Part shown: piece by piece, positions 60,101 through 64,000 of the stretch
How the letters are laid out: each line of letters starts with the position of its first letter
How positions within the stretch are numbered: position 1 is the first letter of the stretch
Assembly: GCA_017442185.1 (NCBI GenBank)
Contig: JAFSAT010000036.1
Span: 1-64,000 of the forward strand
DNA length: 64,000 nt
Reading direction: 5' to 3'
From: Bacteroidaceae bacterium
GTDB lineage: Bacteria > Bacteroidota > Bacteroidia > Bacteroidales > Bacteroidaceae
Program-made: the position numbers and the translations under genes
Notes under the pieces: generated by a model
What the model was told of the DNA's origin: nothing
Databases searched by the model: none
What the model saw: the letters and a program-made list of their open reading frames with translations, nothing else

Positions 60101-60448
60101 AATCAATGGTTCAAGCCATCGGCCGTGCTTGTTTGCGAAGATAACTACTCGAATGCCCACGGATTCCCCAGCGTGTATAAATCCTTGGGAATTGGCAAAC
60201 TGATAGGAGCACCTGTACCGGGAACAATGACAGCCGTGTGGTGGGAGAGACAGATTGAGCCGGACATTGTATTTGGAGTTCCGCAGACCACTGTCGTAGA
60301 TGCAGAAGGCAATATACTCGAAAACCATCAGCTCGAGCCTGATATTAAAGTCTATAACACTCCCGAGCAACGCAACAAGGGAATAGATGCACAAATTGAA
60401 GCAGGAGTTAAACACTTACTCTCCGAAATTGATAAGAACATGAAATAA
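57188..60448 (+). CDS. Tricorn-like S41-family peptidase with beta-propellers
   Basis: The 1086 residues have a signal peptide (about 1-19, VSTAQ). WD40/PD40-type propeller repeats follow (about 25-440 and on; ISPDGSTIVFTYMGD, WSPDSKSIAFAS, ISPDGKEIAFVVRGD), then a Lys/Glu low-complexity linker (about 560-600) and more propeller. A PDZ-like domain (about 765-860) precedes the S41 domain. The catalytic-type serine is Ser988 in EDNYSNAHG, with LIDTRHNGGGW before it and GKLIGAPVPGTM after it. Tricorn relatives trim peptides; this one should act in the periplasm. The GH20 gene follows after 25 bases. Confidence 0.88.
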   Translation: MKKRLLLGVLCAFSIVSTAQITPRWLRNCAISPDGSTIVFTYMGDIFSVPVQGGEARQLTSHSAYDTAPVWSPDSKSIAFASTRNGSMDVYLIAKEGGTAKRLTTNAAQEKPVAFLNNKEVLYAATLLPTTEYGEFPGRSQIYKVATDASRPALFSSEYMEAIDIDNKGRILYHDKKGYEDTWRKHHRSSITRDIWLTNCNGERKYTRLSAFDGEDRHPVWAGNGDNYYYLSERDGSFNIYLSSVSDTHQQKQITTHSKHPVRFLTASDNGTLCYAYDGDIYTIKNGGKPQKTDITLTADIAPTERRIMNLTNGASSIAISPDGKEIAFVVRGDVYVTMTEHNTTRRITDTPEQERNIEISPDGRTLIYSSERNGVWGIYTTTIVREDDKYFTHAAELREEPLVVGKKTAFQPTFSPDGKEVAYLENRTTLRVINLKSKNTRTVLDGKYNYSYSDGDVSYTWSPDSKWFLVDYIGIGGWNNTDIALVSADGKGEIHNLTESGYTDSNARWALDGKAMIWSSDRAGYRSHGSWGAHRDEYIMFFDAEAYEKFKMSKEELELYEEAEKSQKEKENKKKEGENKKDDKKKDKDKEKEKKEESVAPLEFDLENRKERIIRLTTHSSSLGDAVLSKSGDKLFYLTSFEAGMDLWERNLREGSDKIVAKGFGYGRLIPDKKQEQIYSSSGSIKRYDTKSGQVKNITFNAEYIHKPLAVREYIFDHVWRQVKDKFYDTELHGVDWEYYGKEYRKFLPHISNNTDFAELLSEMLGELNASHTGARSGIGSNYSTAVLGAFYDLDYKGDGLKIKEIIKQSPLSKAKSKIKSGCIIEKINGNEIKANTDYYPLLENKAGKKVLLTIYDPEKKEHFEEWIKPISAGAEQELLYKRWVEKNRAMTDSLSNGRIGYIHVRSMNSESFRNTYSELLGRYRNHEAILIDTRHNGGGWLHEDLAILLSGKEYQRFVPRGQYIGSDPYNQWFKPSAVLVCEDNYSNAHGFPSVYKSLGIGKLIGAPVPGTMTAVWWERQIEPDIVFGVPQTTVVDAEGNILENHQLEPDIKVYNTPEQRNKGIDAQIEAGVKHLLSEIDKNMK

Positions 60449-60473
60449 TATTTAACATTTATCTTATAGTCGT

Positions 60474-63400
60474 ATGAAAAAATTAAGTTTAACAATGTTT
60501 GCTCTTATAATAATGATGCAAGCATTTGCCGAGGGAAAACCCACGGTAAGCACACCCGAGAACGAAGTTTGGTACCTCATTCAATTCATGAACGATGGTA
60601 ACGCACTCACTGCCGAAAGCGATGGTACACAAATCACCATATCTCCTGCCACAACAGATGACAGCCGACTATGGAAAGTAACAGGCGACGACACAGAGGG
60701 TTACACATTCACCAACAAAAAAGGTTACACACTATATGTATCCTCGGCAGCCAAAAATCAAATGGTATATGCAGCATCCGAGCCTCAGGGTATAACAAAA
60801 TTCCACATAGAAACCACAAGCAACGGAAGCTACTCCGAGGGATTCGAGATACACCCCAAAGGCAACACCTCAATATCCATGAACCTATGGGGTGGTCCCG
60901 GCGCAAACCGCGGAGTAGGCCTTTGGGACAAAGGAGATATAAACAACCCTGTGCAGTTTAATTCAGCCAAGCAGGTGGAGGCAATGTCAAAAATTTCACT
61001 TATCCCCTACCCTGCACAACTTGAAGTTTCCGATGATGGCAACACTGACCTCGGCACATTTACTGCCATCACATACCCCGATGCCGAAGTGCAAAAATAT
61101 GTAACCGATTTTGCATCGCAATTGGCAAAGACATCGGGTATAAGCCTCAACGTGAGAGAGAGTGGAACAGAAGCCAATGAAGGGGAAATCCGGCTGGAAA
61201 CAGAAGCCACATTGCCAACAGAGGGTTACACACTTACCATAAGCGAGAAAAATATAATCATAAAGGCAGCAGCAAAAGCAGGTTTCTTCTATGCCCTGCA
61301 AACACTTAAGCAGCTGCTTCCACGCGAATTTTTCGGAAACACACTCTGCAGCGACACAGAATGGAACATTCCACAGCTGAAAATCGCCGATGCCCCACAA
61401 TTGGAATATCGAGGATTCATGATGGACGTAGCCCGACATTTCTTCGATAAAGAAGAGGTCAAACGTGTGCTCGACATTATGGCACTCTACAAGATGAATC
61501 GTCTGCATTGGCACCTCACCGACGACCAAGGCTGGCGCATCGAAATACCCGAATACCCCCTGCTCACCGAAGTCGGTGCAGTGCGATCAGGCTCGTTCAC
61601 AAGCCCGGGAGAAGGAACAAAATTCTTCGACGACACAGAATATGGTCGTGGGATGTGGTTCTCACAAGACGACCTGCGCGAAATTGTTGCATACGCAGCC
61701 GAACGCAACATCGAAATTTTGCCCGAGATTGACCTTCCGGGACACATGGTCGCAGCCGTAGCAGCCTATCCCGAACTAAGCTGCGACCCCACAAAAAAAT
61801 ACTCGGTAAGATTGGACAGCGGAATATCCGAGGATGTGCTCAATGTAGGTAAAGACGAAGTGATAGACTTCTTGAAATGCGTGCTCGACAATGTAGCAAA
61901 AATCTTCCCATACCCATATATACATATCGGAGGAGACGAATGTCCCACCAAACAGTGGCAGACAAACGAAGATTGTCTGCGCCGAGTGCAAGAAGAGGGG
62001 CTGGCCGGCGTTCACGAACTTCAATCATGGTTGGTTGAGGAGCTTGGCACCTACCTTAAAGAGAAACATGGCAAAGATATTGTCGTATGGGACGAGCTGC
62101 TATCACACTGGAGCAGCAACAACAAGGTAAAGCCCATAATAATGGCGTGGAACAGCATAGGCAAAAGCGGCGAGGCTGCAAACAAAGGCTTCAAAAGCAT
62201 CCTCACACCATACTCACATGTGTATATAGACTTCATGCAGGTACCTGCCGACCAAACAATTATCGACGAACCATATTACGGAGGCTGGGGCGACGCACAT
62301 GTAAATACGATAGAAGATGTTTATGCCCTCAATCCCGTATCATCACTGTCGGGGCGCGAAGAATTTTGCATGGGCGTGCAAGCCAATCTATGGGCAGAGA
62401 CATTGAACGACAATATAGAGCTTGAATATCAATTACTCCCCCGCATGTTGGCTCTATCCGAAACAGGTTGGTTGCCAAATTCAAAAAAATCATGGGCTTC
62501 ATTCTACAAACGCCTGCAAACACACGACGAGATACTCGACCTGTTGGGTTATACATACGCCAAGCACTATATCGAAGCCGAAGAACTAACCCCCGAAGAG
62601 CAGACTGTCAAGGAGGCAACCGATATTCTGTCGGCAAGCAAACGCGGTGCCGTCGGCTACCCCGAAGCCTCTTTTCACGATGCACTGCAAGCCGCAATTG
62701 AAAGTGGCAACATTACCGAGATGGAACAGGCTGTAAACAACTATAAAAAGGCCGCCATAACCCTCCCTGAAAGCGGAAAGACATATCAGATAGTGTCGGC
62801 GTCCACATATTACAAAAGACAGTTCGCCGGCTCCACCATGTATGTAAGCGGCAACGGGGTACGCTTCCACTATACACCACAGGTAGAGCCTGAAGAATTA
62901 TGGCAATTTGAAACAACCGATGGCGGTTACATTATGAAAAGCCTGCTCGACGGACGCAAACTGAGCATGCCCACCTACAATGCGGCAGTCACGCTGGACG
63001 ACAAAGGGACAGCCCTACGCATTGACAAAGCCACAGTAGCCACAGACAGCTACAAGTTCATACCCGGAGTAGTAACAATATCGGCAGTGAGCGGATACAG
63101 CGCATCCGTAAATGGAAGCGTCAAACGTCTGCATGGAGAGCTGTCGGGCAATGTCAACGCCTACAACAACCCTCGTCTTTGCCATCCGGGCACATGGTAC
63201 ATTGCAGAAGTAAACGATTTCTCGGCACAACTTACAGGATTGTGCAAAAAGTGTGAACTTATAATCCTAAGAGCCAAGATAGGCGAAATAGGACAACCTA
63301 CGGCAGAAGCACTCGACTATCTGCAAACAAACGTGCTCAATCCGGCAAAAACGGCATTAGCCTCGGGACAAATAAGCGAACAGACATATAACACATACGC

Positions 63401-63992
63401 AGCCCTATACAATCAATTCCTCCTTATGCCGCGCACAAGCCTTACAGATGCGCTCAAAGAGGATATATACTACTACATCCGCAACGCCTATTTCACAAAC
63501 TATTACGCAACGGCAAACATAAGCAGCAAACGCGTAGAACCCAAGACCAAAGGCAACGATGACAAATATCTGTGGTCTGTCATAAAAAACAGCGACGGAA
63601 CAGTGAACATATACAATAAAGCAAGCGGAACATCGGCCTACATCACCAAAGACGCGGCCGACCAAACGGTGAGAATAGGCAAGGAGTACAGTTGGACACT
63701 CCAACAGATGACCGTCGACACAGGAGACACAGGAATATGTATCGTTGGCAACACAGGTGTCACAAGCTGGTACATAAATCCCGACGCATGGAACTATGTG
63801 CTCACAAAGCCATTCTGGGGCGGATGTATATGGAATTTCGAGGAGAGCAATGTGGAAGTGGAGACAAGCATAGATGAGATACATGAGACAACAAACAACA
63901 CACAAATCTTCGATCTTCAGGGTCGTCGCGTGGAGCATCCGACACACGGTATATACATCACCGGCAACGGCAAAAAGATTCTTGTAAAATAA
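60474..63992 (+). CDS. Secreted GH20 beta-N-acetylhexosaminidase, multidomain
   Basis: The 1172 residues have a signal peptide (about 1-19), a beta-trefoil-like module (about 25-160), a GH20b domain (about 170-300) and a catalytic barrel (about 310-690). The assisting Asp488 and acid Glu489 lie in IHIGGDECP, with RLHWHLTDDQGWRIE earlier and a later WAETLNDNIELEYQLLPR strand. About 450 residues of ligand-binding-like domains follow, then a Por-secretion-like tail (IFDLQGRRV, GIYITGNGKKILVK). It removes terminal GlcNAc or GalNAc from glycans. It lies 25 bases after the tricorn-like gene and ends 8 bases from the window edge. Confidence 0.92.
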   Translation: MKKLSLTMFALIIMMQAFAEGKPTVSTPENEVWYLIQFMNDGNALTAESDGTQITISPATTDDSRLWKVTGDDTEGYTFTNKKGYTLYVSSAAKNQMVYAASEPQGITKFHIETTSNGSYSEGFEIHPKGNTSISMNLWGGPGANRGVGLWDKGDINNPVQFNSAKQVEAMSKISLIPYPAQLEVSDDGNTDLGTFTAITYPDAEVQKYVTDFASQLAKTSGISLNVRESGTEANEGEIRLETEATLPTEGYTLTISEKNIIIKAAAKAGFFYALQTLKQLLPREFFGNTLCSDTEWNIPQLKIADAPQLEYRGFMMDVARHFFDKEEVKRVLDIMALYKMNRLHWHLTDDQGWRIEIPEYPLLTEVGAVRSGSFTSPGEGTKFFDDTEYGRGMWFSQDDLREIVAYAAERNIEILPEIDLPGHMVAAVAAYPELSCDPTKKYSVRLDSGISEDVLNVGKDEVIDFLKCVLDNVAKIFPYPYIHIGGDECPTKQWQTNEDCLRRVQEEGLAGVHELQSWLVEELGTYLKEKHGKDIVVWDELLSHWSSNNKVKPIIMAWNSIGKSGEAANKGFKSILTPYSHVYIDFMQVPADQTIIDEPYYGGWGDAHVNTIEDVYALNPVSSLSGREEFCMGVQANLWAETLNDNIELEYQLLPRMLALSETGWLPNSKKSWASFYKRLQTHDEILDLLGYTYAKHYIEAEELTPEEQTVKEATDILSASKRGAVGYPEASFHDALQAAIESGNITEMEQAVNNYKKAAITLPESGKTYQIVSASTYYKRQFAGSTMYVSGNGVRFHYTPQVEPEELWQFETTDGGYIMKSLLDGRKLSMPTYNAAVTLDDKGTALRIDKATVATDSYKFIPGVVTISAVSGYSASVNGSVKRLHGELSGNVNAYNNPRLCHPGTWYIAEVNDFSAQLTGLCKKCELIILRAKIGEIGQPTAEALDYLQTNVLNPAKTALASGQISEQTYNTYAALYNQFLLMPRTSLTDALKEDIYYYIRNAYFTNYYATANISSKRVEPKTKGNDDKYLWSVIKNSDGTVNIYNKASGTSAYITKDAADQTVRIGKEYSWTLQQMTVDTGDTGICIVGNTGVTSWYINPDAWNYVLTKPFWGGCIWNFEESNVEVETSIDEIHETTNNTQIFDLQGRRVEHPTHGIYITGNGKKILVK

Positions 63993-64000
63993 TCCGACAT

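Overview
The window looks like a chromosomal segment of a gut-type member of the order Bacteroidales. The evidence is promoters of the Bacteroidetes form (TTTG, a 19-21 base spacer, then TAnnTTTG), an rprX/rprY pair, a SecA of about 1100 residues, a Bacteroidetes-type LptD, an EF-G2 paralog, Por-secretion-like C-terminal tails, and several secreted host-glycan hydrolases. Species and family cannot be fixed from the sequence. I see no rRNA, tRNA, CRISPR array, integrase or complete insertion sequence. The left edge cuts a probable transposase fragment.

Layout. 0-3.1 kb (minus): probable IS fragment, an ATP-grasp-like gene, ribH, then the rpsF-rpsR-rplI ribosomal operon. 3.4-8.4 kb: a small membrane protein, rprY/rprX, and an EF-G paralog with degenerate GTPase motifs. 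8.8-22.4 kb: hemW, a GH2 beta-galactosidase, a 1578-residue GH33 sialidase with a small downstream gene, an RluA-type pseudouridine synthase and a GH110 alpha-1,3-galactosidase lipoprotein. 22.6-30 kb: secA with a small partner, LptD, and an HD hydrolase. 30.1-34.6 kb: a tightly overlapping five-gene operon (VTC-domain protein, DUF4956 membrane protein, DUF2490 outer-membrane protein, small secreted protein, Cthe_2159-like beta-helix protein). This is the best candidate for an undescribed system. 34.8-45.5 kb: tex, tkt-rpiB, a MATE pump, a FadL-type porin, a 38-residue membrane protein with an alpha/beta hydrolase, and a POT peptide transporter. 45.9-53.6 kb: a CHU_C-type surface protein overlapping uvrA, a LysM/periplasmic-binding fusion with a beta-barrel protein, pyrH, and a small membrane protein. 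53.9-64 kb: fhs-rarA behind a strong promoter and a structured leader, a tricorn-like protease and a GH20 hexosaminidase.

Genes acting together. GH33, GH110, GH2 and GH20 enzymes could remove the caps and arms of mucin-type glycans one after another, although no SusC/SusD pair is present. tkt and rpiB serve the pentose phosphate pathway. The VTC operon reads as a route from a cytosolic or membrane polymer enzyme through the periplasm to the outer surface.

Between genes, a previously unannotated repeat family of about 170-200 bp recurs. Its ends resemble AAGCTGTTTAAATTT and its inverted form. Full-length or nearly full-length copies lie at about 8.6, 13.5, 45.7 and 53.7 kb, with partial copies at about 3.2, 29.3 and 37.0 kb. 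All calls come from reading the sequence, and no database search was run.
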